From NCBI GenBank assembly GCA_040877285.1, contig JBBDNZ010000075.1, positions 1-28,284 of the forward strand: a stretch of DNA of 28,284 bases. Reading direction: 5' to 3'. The notes below the pieces were generated by a model that was not told where the DNA came from, did no database searches, and worked only from the letters and a program-made list of their open reading frames with translations. Made by a program: the position numbers and the translations under genes. The stretch is from CANKHA01 sp040877285. Lineage in GTDB: Bacteria > Pseudomonadota > Alphaproteobacteria > Rhizobiales > Xanthobacteraceae. Positions 1 to 6,937 of the stretch are shown here, piece after piece. The stretch's first letter is position 1. Each line of letters begins with the position of its first letter.

Positions 1-86
1 CCAAACACCGGAATGATCAGGGCGCCGGCGAACGGCGTCAGCACCGCCAGCAGGAGTAGGGTCTCGGGCGAAAGGGCCGACATCAT
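1..86 (-). CDS. Antiporter/NADH dehydrogenase-like membrane subunit, 5' end only
   Basis: Only the first 28 codons or so are inside the window. They begin MMSALSPE and continue as one hydrophobic helix rich in Leu, Ala and Ile. The ATG at 86 overlaps the TGA of mrpD (85-83) in an ATGA junction, which supports this start and translational coupling. In Mrp operons of this order the next gene usually encodes a second MrpD/MrpA- or NuoL/M/N-like ion-translocating subunit, and the N-terminal hydrophobicity fits that. The identity is inferred from position because no diagnostic motif lies inside the visible part. Confidence 0.6.
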   Translation of the reverse strand, partial: MMSALSPETLLLLAVLTPFAGALIIPVF

Positions 87-1573
87 CGCAGCCCCCCGAT
101 CAGCGCCTTGGCCGTCGTGCTGGCGATGCCCGCGGTCCACTCGGTGTCGATACCGAAATAGACCGTTGCCGCAGCCAGCACGAGGACCGGCAATAGCATC
201 GATAGCGGCGGATCGCTCGCCCGCACAACCTCGGGGCAAGGTTCGCGCAGCCAGAACAACTCAAGCACGCGCCCGACATAGACGAGAGCGATGAGCGAAC
301 TCGCCACGATGAGGAAAACAAGAAACCACCAGCCTTTGTCGAGTGCGCCGATTGCCAAATACCATTTGGAGATAAAGCCAACGGTGCCCGGCGTGCCGAC
401 GAGGGCGAAGCCGGCGACGGTGAAAGCCGCCGTAGTGAGCGGCATCTTTCGCCCAATGCCGGCGAGCGCCGTCAGCCGTATCTCGCCGACGCGGTAGAAC
501 ATCGCCCCCACCGCAAGGAACAGCGCGGCCTTCATCATCGCATGATTGGCGACGTGGACGAGGCCGCCGGTGAGGCCGGCCTGATTGGCCAGGGCAATGC
601 CGAGCGTGATGTAGCCGATCTGCGCCACGGAGGAATAGGCCAGCATGCGCTTCAGATTGGGCTCGAACACCGCCACCAGCGAGGCAATGAACATGGCGGC
701 GACGGAGAGCACCAGAATAATTTCATTGACGGGAAGCGCATCGAAATCGATGGCGCCCCCGAAAACCGAAAAATAGTAACGCACGAGCAGGTACACCGCA
801 GCCTTGGTCGCGGTGGCGGATAAAAAGGCGGTTACCCAGGATGGCGCATAGGCATAGGCATTCGGCAGCCAGACATGGAGCGGAAACAGCGCCAGCTTCA
901 AGCTGATGCCGACGGTGATGAAAGCCAGCGCGGCCACGACGGTGCGCCATTGATCCGCAGGAACGTCGCCGAGCCGCGCCGCGATGTCCGCCATGTTCAG
1001 GGTGCCGGTCAGCACATAGAGAAAGCCGACGCCAATGACGTAGAAAGTCGCCCCGATCGTACCCATGATGAGATATTGAAAGGCGGCGAGCAGGGCCCGC
1101 CGGTCGGGCCCGAGCGCGATCAAGACGTAGGTCGAGAGCGACGAGATTTCCAGGAAGACGAAAGCGTTGAAGGCGTCGCCGGTTATTACGATGCCGAGCA
1201 AGCCGGCGAGGCAAAGCAGATACATACAATAAAACCAAGCCTGCCGGTCTGCGACGATGTCGTGAGCAACCGACTTGCGCGCAAACGGCATAATCGCCGC
1301 TCCGATGACCGAGATCAGCATGAGTACCGAGGCACTCAACACATCAACGCGGTATTCGATGCCCCACGGCGGTTCCCAGCCGCCGAGGTGATAGGAGATC
1401 GGCCCCGTGGCCAGCACTTGCCACAGCAGCGCGCCGGCGATGAAGGGAAGCGTCCAACTCACCGCAAGCGTGAGCGCAAATGCGCCGTGGCGACGCAGCA
1501 ACGCGGCCAGCACCGCACCGAGAAGCGGAACGACAACCTGTAAAGCGGGAAGGTGCGGCCAGACCGCGTTCAT
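83..1573 (-). CDS. mrpD: Mrp-type Na+/H+ antiporter subunit D (MrpD/MnhD)
   Basis: This 496-residue polytopic membrane protein has about 14 predicted helices and belongs to the proton-translocating family shared with complex I NuoL/M/N. Family hallmarks visible are the FLEISSLSTYVL segment, carrying the conserved membrane glutamate, and KLALFPLHVWLPNAY, carrying the conserved membrane lysine and the HxWLP motif. Both are part of the proton path in this family. The ATG at 1573 is chosen because it overlaps the mrpC stop (TGA at 1572-1570) and starts MNAVWPHL, the expected MrpD length. The open frame runs upstream to 1960 but would cover all of mrpC. It works in a hetero-oligomeric Mrp complex that exchanges monovalent cations (usually Na+) for protons. 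The actual cation is not determined. Confidence 0.92.
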   Translation of the reverse strand: MNAVWPHLPALQVVVPLLGAVLAALLRRHGAFALTLAVSWTLPFIAGALLWQVLATGPISYHLGGWEPPWGIEYRVDVLSASVLMLISVIGAAIMPFARKSVAHDIVADRQAWFYCMYLLCLAGLLGIVITGDAFNAFVFLEISSLSTYVLIALGPDRRALLAAFQYLIMGTIGATFYVIGVGFLYVLTGTLNMADIAARLGDVPADQWRTVVAALAFITVGISLKLALFPLHVWLPNAYAYAPSWVTAFLSATATKAAVYLLVRYYFSVFGGAIDFDALPVNEIILVLSVAAMFIASLVAVFEPNLKRMLAYSSVAQIGYITLGIALANQAGLTGGLVHVANHAMMKAALFLAVGAMFYRVGEIRLTALAGIGRKMPLTTAAFTVAGFALVGTPGTVGFISKWYLAIGALDKGWWFLVFLIVASSLIALVYVGRVLELFWLREPCPEVVRASDPPLSMLLPVLVLAAATVYFGIDTEWTAGIASTTAKALIGGLR

Positions 1574-1935
1574 TGCTGGCGGTCCTGTTCGAGGATCTCG
1601 TCCTCTTCGATGGTGCCATAGGCTTCGTTGATGCGAACAACAATCGCCAAGCCAAGCGCGATGGTCGCCACGCCGACGACGATCGCAGTCAGGATCAAAA
1701 CGTGGGGGAGAGGATTGGAATAGACCGTCAATGTCGGATCGATGATCGGCGCCGTGCCGCCGATGATCTTCCCCGGTTCGATATAGAGAAGATAGACCGA
1801 GGTCTGGAAGATCGAGAGCCCGACCAGCTTCTTCACCAGGTTGCCGCGGGCGATCACGATGTAGAGTCCGGTTACCATCAGGAAGATGGTGACGATGTAG
1901 TTGTAGTGCTCGACGAGCGCCGTCAGCGTCGGCAT
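1570..1935 (-). CDS. mrpC: Mrp-type antiporter subunit C (MrpC/MnhC, NuoK-like)
   Basis: This 121-residue protein has three predicted transmembrane helices, roughly residues 10-28, 36-55 and 75-100, and a short charged C-terminal tail. MrpC is homologous to complex I NuoK. The central segment, with NLVKKLVGLSIFQTSVYL and a downstream DPTLTVYSNPLPHVLILTA, is characteristic of the family. The start at 1935 shares one base with the mrpB stop (TGATG) and the stop overlaps the mrpD start, so the gene is translationally coupled on both sides. The length is normal for the family and the assignment is secure. The protein is an integral membrane component of the antiporter with no catalytic role of its own. 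Confidence 0.93.
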   Translation of the reverse strand: MPTLTALVEHYNYIVTIFLMVTGLYIVIARGNLVKKLVGLSIFQTSVYLLYIEPGKIIGGTAPIIDPTLTVYSNPLPHVLILTAIVVGVATIALGLAIVVRINEAYGTIEEDEILEQDRQQ

Positions 1936-2351
1936 CAGCGGCCTCGCTCGACGAAGGCATAGAAGATTGCGATCATCGTGCCCGCCACAGTGATCAGGAC
2001 TCCGGCCTCCACAAGAAGTATTCCGAGCTCATGGCCGTGGGCGGGATCGGGCGCGAACATGGAATAGTCGAGGTAGTTTTTCCCCATCAGAAGGCCGGCA
2101 ACGCCGGTTCCGGCAAAGACGAGAACCCCGAGTGGGATCATGACTTCAACCAGCCATTGCGGCGCGATGCGCTTGGCCCTTTCCAGGCCGAAGGTGATAG
2201 AGGCGAGGATCACCATGCTCGCGGTAATGACGCCGGCCTGGAAGCCGCCGCCAGGGCCGTAATCGCCGTGCAACTGGACGTAGAGGGCAAACAACAAAAT
2301 AAACGGCAGAATCAGCTTGGCGCCAATCCGCAGGATCAGGTCGAGGCTCAT
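1935..2351 (-). CDS. mrpB: Mrp-type antiporter subunit B (MrpB/MnhB)
   Basis: This 138-residue membrane protein has four predicted helices. The N-terminal block with LHGDYGPGGGFQAGV is the MnhB-family signature, and a later GTGVAGLLMG segment is also typical. Its start overlaps the preceding gene in an ATGA junction (2351-2348), and its stop shares one base with the mrpC start. MrpB packs against MrpA and the small subunits in the antiporter complex. The size and motif spacing are normal for a stand-alone MrpB. Here MrpB is separate from the MbhD/MbhE-like gene just upstream, which in classical operons is fused to MrpA. Confidence 0.92.
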   Translation of the reverse strand: MSLDLILRIGAKLILPFILLFALYVQLHGDYGPGGGFQAGVITASMVILASITFGLERAKRIAPQWLVEVMIPLGVLVFAGTGVAGLLMGKNYLDYSMFAPDPAHGHELGILLVEAGVLITVAGTMIAIFYAFVERGR

Positions 2352-2884
2352 TGCGTGTCCCCCGCCTTGCTGTTTTCACTTCGCCGCCGGCGGCGCAGCA
2401 GCAGCATCACGCCGATACCGGCCGTGAAAATCACGGTGGTCTCGCCGAGTGTGTCAAAACCGCGGTAATCGGCGAGCACGGCGGTTACGACGTTTGGAAC
2501 GTTGGTTTCCGCAATCGATTGCTGCAAATAGCGGGGCGCGACATGCTTATGGATCGGGGCGTCGGCCGTTCCAAACGGCGGCAGTACCAGAGTGCCCCAG
2601 ACGAGCATGACGCCGATGACAAAGGACGTGAATAAAGGCAGCAAGCTGCGGCGGGTGTCCTTGGCTTCCATGGTCTTAACGAGATGCAAAGCAGTCAGAA
2701 GAAACACCGTCGATACGCCAGCTCCGACCGAAGCTTCGGTCATGGCGACGTCCACTGCGTCGAGCACGATCAGCACGCTTGCCATTAGAAAGCTATAGAT
2801 GCTGGCAAGAACGACGACGCCGAACAGGCTGCGCTGACGCACGATGGCGACAGAGACGATAGCGAGCAAGGTCAGCAGCGCCAT
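2348..2884 (-). CDS. MbhD/MbhE-like antiporter subunit (DUF4040, MrpA C-terminal part)
   Basis: This 178-residue membrane protein corresponds to the C-terminal portion of classical MrpA, encoded here as a separate gene. Residues ~1-70 match the MbhD/DUF4040 fold, with the DAVDVAMTEASVGAG motif around residues 42-56. Residues ~80-165 match the MbhE-like part, with VLADYRGFDTLGETTVIF and a final helix before an Arg-rich tail. Complex I NuoJ is the related subunit. The ATG at 2884 lies 14 bases after the mrpG stop. An ATA codon six codons upstream would extend it slightly, but ATA starts are rare. Its stop overlaps mrpB. The function is structural and proton-path support in the Mrp complex. Confidence 0.85.
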   Translation of the reverse strand: MALLTLLAIVSVAIVRQRSLFGVVVLASIYSFLMASVLIVLDAVDVAMTEASVGAGVSTVFLLTALHLVKTMEAKDTRRSLLPLFTSFVIGVMLVWGTLVLPPFGTADAPIHKHVAPRYLQQSIAETNVPNVVTAVLADYRGFDTLGETTVIFTAGIGVMLLLRRRRRSENSKAGDTQ

Positions 2885-2898
2885 ATTGATGAAAAGTT

Positions 2899-3246
2899 CT
2901 ATGGCTGCCTCCCATCGCCCTGGGCCGACGCGCTGCGATCTTCCACGAGCTGCGGCTTGATGCCTTCGTGCAGGACGGCTTGGGCCAGGGCATGCGCCGC
3001 CACCGGCAAAGTGAATAGGAATACCGCCAGGATGAACACGAGCTTCAACAACACCAGACTAAAGCCGACCTGCAGCATCATGCCGAGGATCAGAAAACCG
3101 GCGCCTGCCGTATCGATCACGCTCGCGCCGTGAATGCGGGTGAAGACGTCGGGCATGCGCAAGATTGCAATTGCGCCGGCGACGACGAAAAACGATCCGA
3201 TCCCGATGAAGACCCAGCTTGCAATGTCGATGAGAAACTGTGTCAT
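2899..3246 (-). CDS. mrpG: Mrp-type antiporter subunit G (MrpG/MnhG)
   Basis: This 115-residue protein has three predicted helices. The family signature is visible as AIAILRMPDVFTRIHGASV (about residues 26-44), which closely matches the conserved 'RxPDxFTRxHAAS' loop of MnhG/PhaG proteins. The C-terminal tail after the third helix is hydrophilic. It starts at 3246, eight bases after the mrpF stop, and ends 14 bases before the MbhD-like gene. It is one of the small membrane subunits (E, F, G) needed for assembly of the Mrp complex. Confidence 0.92.
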   Translation of the reverse strand: MTQFLIDIASWVFIGIGSFFVVAGAIAILRMPDVFTRIHGASVIDTAGAGFLILGMMLQVGFSLVLLKLVFILAVFLFTLPVAAHALAQAVLHEGIKPQLVEDRSASAQGDGRQP

Positions 3247-3254
3247 GATTACTG

Positions 3255-3524
3255 TTACCCGTTGGGATCGTGAGCCAGATCGCCGTGGCGGAAGAATTTG
3301 AGAATGGCAAGCGTGCCGATGAGATTGAGCAGGCCATAGGTCAGGCCGATGTCGAGAAATTCCGGACGGCCGGTCAGGAAGCCGAGGATGGCGAGCAAAA
3401 GAATAGCCAGCATGCCGACCGAGTTGCCGGCCAGCACGCGGTCGAACACGGTCGGCCCCTTGACTGCGCGCGCCACAACCAACGCGAGCGCAAGGATGAC
3501 GGCAGCGGCGGCGAGGACAAACAT
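3255..3524 (-). CDS. mrpF: Mrp-type antiporter subunit F (MrpF/MnhF)
   Basis: This 89-residue protein has three helices. The conserved MrpF loop VKGPTVFDRVLAGNSVG (about residues 22-38) is plain, followed by a helix ending in LTGRPEFLDIGLTYGLL, also typical. The start shares one base with the mrpE stop (TGATG at 3526-3522), indicating coupled translation. The length is normal for the family, and it works with E and G in the same antiporter complex. Confidence 0.92.
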   Translation of the reverse strand: MFVLAAAAVILALALVVARAVKGPTVFDRVLAGNSVGMLAILLLAILGFLTGRPEFLDIGLTYGLLNLIGTLAILKFFRHGDLAHDPNG

Positions 3525-3997
3525 CAGGCGCCGCCTTCGAATTGAGTAACGCGGCGGTCCATCGCGCCGGCTTCGAGTTCGAGGGCGCCGTCTTTGGTCA
3601 GCGCATGAACGACAAGCTCATTGCCCTGCACGCCGACTGTGAGTGTCCCCGGCGTCAACGTGATGGAGTTCGCGTAAGTGGCGATGCCGGCGGTCGTCCG
3701 CTGCCCCGCCTTCAGCTTGGTCAGGGTGGGGGAGATCGGCAGCCGCGGGTTCAGGACGACTTTGGTCACGCCCCAGGCGGATTTGACGATTTCGACAGCA
3801 AGCCAGGGGTAATAGGTGAGCGTGCGCCCCAGCAAATGAACGGGATGGCCCTCGGCATCGACAATGTCCAGCCGCGCCGCCGCTGCCAGGCTCAGCACCG
3901 CGCTGGCGGCGCCGGCGGCGATCAACATCGGCGTGTAATGCCCGGAAAGCGCAAGCCAAAAAACGAACAGAAAGCCGGCCAGACTGACGTATCGCAT
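3524..3997 (-). CDS. mrpE: Mrp-type antiporter subunit E (MrpE/MnhE), first gene of the operon
   Basis: This 157-residue protein has two N-terminal helices (about residues 5-40), a third around residues 60-80, and a soluble C-terminal domain. The segment with NPRLPISPT and ANSITLTPGTLTV is the MnhE signature. It is the first gene of the minus-strand mrp run: 430 bases without a convincing gene lie upstream, so the operon promoter should be there. The start ATG at 3997 follows a very G-rich stretch that could serve as a ribosome binding site. MrpE is not itself a transporter but is needed for full activity of the complex. Confidence 0.9.
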   Translation of the reverse strand: MRYVSLAGFLFVFWLALSGHYTPMLIAAGAASAVLSLAAAARLDIVDAEGHPVHLLGRTLTYYPWLAVEIVKSAWGVTKVVLNPRLPISPTLTKLKAGQRTTAGIATYANSITLTPGTLTVGVQGNELVVHALTKDGALELEAGAMDRRVTQFEGGA

Positions 3998-4427
3998 TCC
4001 GCCCCCCGCCCCCTCACTTGATTTTGGTTGTCAATCGGCGTCGCCGGACAGACGGCCGGCGCCCGATTCAGGAGTGATTTGTCTTCGTCTATTTACCCTG
4101 TACCGGCGCGAAGGCCAATTGGCTTTGATCGCGTCGGGGCGACGATCGCGCCAAATAGGCCAGCGACAAAAAGCATCAGCCGCCGCAGCCGTAAGGCAAA
4201 TCAAAAACAACGCCGTTCGGACAGTGAGCCCATGAAGAAAGCGGTCAAAAAGCCAAATGGCTGGCCCGGTTGAAAGTCCTGACTTATAACGCGGACCTAA
4301 GGCGCCAGGCGATGCTTTGCGGTTGGGCCTGGCGGTTATGTCCGTCGGACCCGGGACGAAAAGGGCCAGGACGGTCGGTGCGCGGCCGTGTGGCAATGCT
4401 CCGGATCATGAGAAAGAGGTGCTCTTC
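3998..4427. other. Divergent intergenic region between mrpE and the coxG-like gene
   Basis: This stretch of 430 bases has no gene I can support. Open frames on both strands here are Arg/Pro-rich with no recognisable domain. It must hold promoters for mrpE (leftward) and the CoxG-like gene (rightward), but no clear -35/-10 pair stands out. It contains an 8-bp inverted repeat, CGCCAGGC at 4303-4310 and GCCTGGCG at 4327-4334 with a 16-base loop, about 95 bases before the rightward start codon. A small GTCC/GGAC hairpin follows it. A good Shine-Dalgarno-like AGAGG lies near 4414-4419. Confidence 0.5.
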
Positions 4428-4877
4428 ATGGATATGACAGGTACGCAACGCATCGAGGCGCCCCGTGAGGTGGTTTGGGCCGCGTTGAACGATCCGGAAG
4501 TCCTGAAGCAATCTATCCCCGGTTGCGAGAGCATTGAAAAAATTTCCGACACGGAAATGAAAGCGAAGGTGACGTTGAAGATAGGACCGGTGAAGGCCTC
4601 CTTTTCCGGCAAGGTGACGCTGTCCGATATCGATCCACCGAACGGCTATACCATCAGAGGCGAAGGCACCGGCGGCGCAGCAGGCTTCGCCAAAGGCGGC
4701 GCCAAGGTATGTCTTGCCGAGGAAGGGTCTGCGACGGTCCTGACTTACGAGGTGAAGGCCGACGTCGGCGGCAAGCTGGCGCAGCTCGGGGCGCGCCTGA
4801 TAGACGGCACGGCCAAGAAACTGGCGCGCGAATTTTTCGAAAAATTCGGCAAGGTGGTCGCGCCCGCGGCTGCCTAG
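4428..4877 (+). CDS. CoxG-family SRPBCC (START-like) protein
   Basis: This 149-residue protein is of the carbon monoxide dehydrogenase subunit G (CoxG) family. It begins MDMTGTQRIEAPREVVW, continues with ALNDPEVLKQSIPGCES, and has an IKIGPVKASF-like strand and a GGKLAQLGARLIDGTAKKLA helix. All are typical of the SRPBCC helix-grip fold and of CoxG in particular. CoxG proteins are linked to recruitment or assembly of molybdenum hydroxylases at the membrane, but no coxMSL or other hydroxylase genes are visible here. The ATG at 4428 is chosen because AGAGG precedes it and the homologous region begins there. A second gene follows after 72 bases. Its role is uncertain: a hydrophobic-ligand or enzyme-maturation protein. 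Confidence 0.82.
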   Translation: MDMTGTQRIEAPREVVWAALNDPEVLKQSIPGCESIEKISDTEMKAKVTLKIGPVKASFSGKVTLSDIDPPNGYTIRGEGTGGAAGFAKGGAKVCLAEEGSATVLTYEVKADVGGKLAQLGARLIDGTAKKLAREFFEKFGKVVAPAAA

Positions 4878-4890
4878 CGCACCGTGCGCT
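4876..4890 (+). terminator. Short hairpin after the CoxG-like gene
   Basis: AGCGCA, then CCG, then TGCGCT forms a perfect 6-bp stem that overlaps the stop codon. Only a short GCTTTG follows, with no T-tract. It may attenuate rather than terminate, as the FAH-family gene starts 60 bases later on the same strand. Confidence 0.3.
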
Positions 4891-4949
4891 GCTTTGACAC
4901 CAGCTGCAAGCCGCTTCTAGTTTGATGCGGCAACGTGGGACGATGATTC

Positions 4950-5873
4950 ATGGCCGGTTACAGGCTGGCGACATATCAGTCGATGGAGGGGCCGCGTGCG
5001 GGCATCGTGGTCGAAGAGACCGTCTTCGATGCCGCGGAACTGACGAACCAGCCCGCCTATGCCACGACGCTCGGCATCCTGGCGGACTGGACCCGTGCCC
5101 AGGCGTCGCTGAAAAATGCTCTCGGCACGGCCGCACCCAACGCCAAGGCGATGCCCTTGCAACACACCCGGCTGCGGGCGCCGGTGCTCTGGCCGTCGGC
5201 GATCTATTGCGCCGGGGCCAACTACAGCGACCATGCCGCTGAGATGGCCAGGCGCGCCAACCGGCCGCCGGAGCCCGACTCGAAGAGTCTCGGGCTAAAG
5301 CCGTGGTTCTTCATCAAGGCGGCGCGGTCGCTGGCCGATCCGGACGCGACGGTGACGGCCTCGCACTACACAAAGAAACTCGATTGGGAGGCCGAGCTAG
5401 CCGTGGTCATCGGCAAGCCGGCGAAGAATGTCCCGGTGGAGCAGGCCCTCGATCATGTGGCTGGATACACCGCCGCCAACGATCTCTCCGCGCGCGATCT
5501 TTCGCGGCGGCCGCAGGTCAGCGAGACCTCGTCGTTCAAATCGGACTGGACCGCGCAAAAGAGTTTCGACGGCGCATGCCCGCTCGGCCCGTGGATCGTG
5601 CCGGCGCAGGACATCCCCGATCCGCAGAATCTGGCTATCCGGCTGTGGGTCAACGGCGCGCTCAAGCAGGACTCGAATACCGGCAGGATGATCTACGGCA
5701 TTGCCGAACAGATTGCGCATCTGTCCACCGGGATGACGCTGCATCCCGGCGACGTGATCCTTACCGGAACGCCGGCCGGCGTGGGCTCGGCGCGCGACGA
5801 ATTTCTTCAGCCTGGCGACGCGGTGAAGATTGAGATCGAACGGATCGGCATGCTGAGCAACAAAATCGCCTGA
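4950..5873 (+). CDS. Fumarylacetoacetate hydrolase (FAH) family enzyme 1
   Basis: This 307-residue protein has the FAH fold. Active-site elements are all visible. GANYSDHAAEM (around residue 90) carries the catalytic-type His, LDWEAELAVVIG (around 145-155) carries metal ligands E147 and E149, and AANDLSARD carries ligand D178. The C-terminal LHPGDVILTGTPAGVG block is the usual product-pocket loop. Members hydrolyse or decarboxylate C-C bonds in acylpyruvates and related ring-cleavage products using Mg2+ or Mn2+. It follows the CoxG-like gene by 72 bases. The start at 4950 is the natural N terminus for the family. The substrate cannot be assigned. It is the most divergent of three FAH-family proteins in the window and the only one separated from the catabolic island. 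Confidence 0.88.
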   Translation: MAGYRLATYQSMEGPRAGIVVEETVFDAAELTNQPAYATTLGILADWTRAQASLKNALGTAAPNAKAMPLQHTRLRAPVLWPSAIYCAGANYSDHAAEMARRANRPPEPDSKSLGLKPWFFIKAARSLADPDATVTASHYTKKLDWEAELAVVIGKPAKNVPVEQALDHVAGYTAANDLSARDLSRRPQVSETSSFKSDWTAQKSFDGACPLGPWIVPAQDIPDPQNLAIRLWVNGALKQDSNTGRMIYGIAEQIAHLSTGMTLHPGDVILTGTPAGVGSARDEFLQPGDAVKIEIERIGMLSNKIA

Positions 5874-5892
5874 GTGACCGAAGCCTCTTCAA

Positions 5893-5936
5893 AACCCCCG
5901 CTGCCGCGGCATCGGCGGGCGCTACGCCTTTTTCAT
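5893..5936 (+). terminator. Possible rho-independent terminator after FAH enzyme 1
   Basis: A GC-rich imperfect inverted repeat (CCCGC-TGCCG / CGGCA-TC-GGCGGG) lies 20-45 bases after the stop codon, and a run of five T occurs at about 5929-5933. The stem has a bulge, so the assignment is tentative. Confidence 0.4.
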
Positions 5937-6000
5937 ATAAGTAATCATCCTAGGGGATGACGGTATCCCGTGGCCGACAGATGCGGTGCAAATAGAATTT

Positions 6001-6014
6001 AATACGTAAGTATT
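6001..6014. promoter_or_regulatory. Inverted repeat AATAC-N4-GTATT upstream of the REC-HPt gene
   Basis: AATACGTAAGTATT is an inverted repeat with 5-bp arms and a 4-base centre, 123 bases upstream of the REC-HPt start, in an AT-rich patch that stands out from the GC-rich surroundings. It is a candidate operator or promoter element. The octamer AATACGTA recurs at 15806-15813, in the leader of the minus-strand polysaccharide operon. Confidence 0.3.
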
Positions 6015-6136
6015 TTTGGAAATAAGATTCGCCGCAATGGAAAGTAGCGTCAGTCTATTTTGTTAATCCGCCTCTTGTGTAATGGCGGCGTGATAGGTGT
6101 TTAACCGATCAGCCATGCATTTTCGCGAGGCGATAG

Positions 6137-6934
6137 ATGTCACGCAGCACGAGCCAACGCGCCGCGGCCGCGAGACGGCCTGGCGGTAACCGCGAACTGC
6201 CTTCCCAGATAAATGCTCGCCAACATGCGCCCGAGAGCCACGCCGCAATCACGGCGCTTCGCATTCTTCATGTCGACGATGAGCCGGACATCCGCGAGGT
6301 CGTGGAGCTGTCGCTTACGCTCGATCCGGTGTTCGCCGTGCGCAGTTGCGCTTCCGGCGAAGAGGCTCTTGCCGCCGCGGTCGAATGGCCGCCGGACCTG
6401 ATCCTATGCGACGTCATGATGCCGGTGATGGACGGGCCGGCAACACTCGCGCGGCTGCGGGGAAATCCGCAGACCGCCCTTATTCCCGTGGTGTTCATGA
6501 CTGCCCGTGCGCAGACGCGCGAACTTGAGCATTTCAAGTCGCTCGGCGCCGTCGGGGTTATTTCCAAGCCGTTTGATCCGATGACGCTCGCCGCATCCGT
6601 CCGTGGGCATTTGCGGACGGCGGGCCTTTCAACTCTGCGCGACGGCTTCATTGAGCGATTGCGGACGGATGCCGCGGCTCTCACCGATTGCCGGGCCGAT
6701 CTCGCCGATACCGAGGCACGTCTCGCCGCGCTTGAGCAAATCAAAGCATTTTCCCATGCGCTCGCCGGCGCGGCTGGCATCTTCGGCTTCCAGGAAATTT
6801 CCCGCGTCGCGGCGGAGCTGGAAAAGGCGGTTGTCGATGGTCCCCGCGGAAACGGGGCGCCTACCAAAGTGGAACAAGCGCTGGACGCGCTGCTCGATCA
6901 TATCGACCGCGTGCCAGCCGTCGGGATCGTATAA
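6137..6934 (+). CDS. Response regulator with REC domain and C-terminal HPt domain
   Basis: This 265-residue two-domain signalling protein has a receiver domain at about residues 41-160, with acidic pair D47/D48, phospho-acceptor D92 (in LCDVMMPVMDG), T122 and K144 (SKPFDP), so it looks competent for phosphorylation. A C-terminal helical domain (~165-260) carries FSHALAGAAGIFGF with H207, the histidine phosphotransfer (HPt) signature. The first ~38 residues are polar and low-complexity, so the true start may lie further in, although no internal ATG exists before the REC domain. No DNA-binding output domain is present. Its stop is three bases from the start of the glycosidase gene, so the two are co-translated. 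It probably relays phosphate in the pathway controlling the polysaccharide locus (inference). No histidine kinase is visible nearby. Confidence 0.88.
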   Translation: MSRSTSQRAAAARRPGGNRELPSQINARQHAPESHAAITALRILHVDDEPDIREVVELSLTLDPVFAVRSCASGEEALAAAVEWPPDLILCDVMMPVMDGPATLARLRGNPQTALIPVVFMTARAQTRELEHFKSLGAVGVISKPFDPMTLAASVRGHLRTAGLSTLRDGFIERLRTDAAALTDCRADLADTEARLAALEQIKAFSHALAGAAGIFGFQEISRVAAELEKAVVDGPRGNGAPTKVEQALDALLDHIDRVPAVGIV

Positions 6935-6937
6935 ACC

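Noticed and set aside
4031..4396. A 121-codon minus-strand frame upstream of mrpE
   Set aside because: Low-complexity Arg/Pro/Ala sequence with no homology I can recognise, in a region needed for two divergent promoters.
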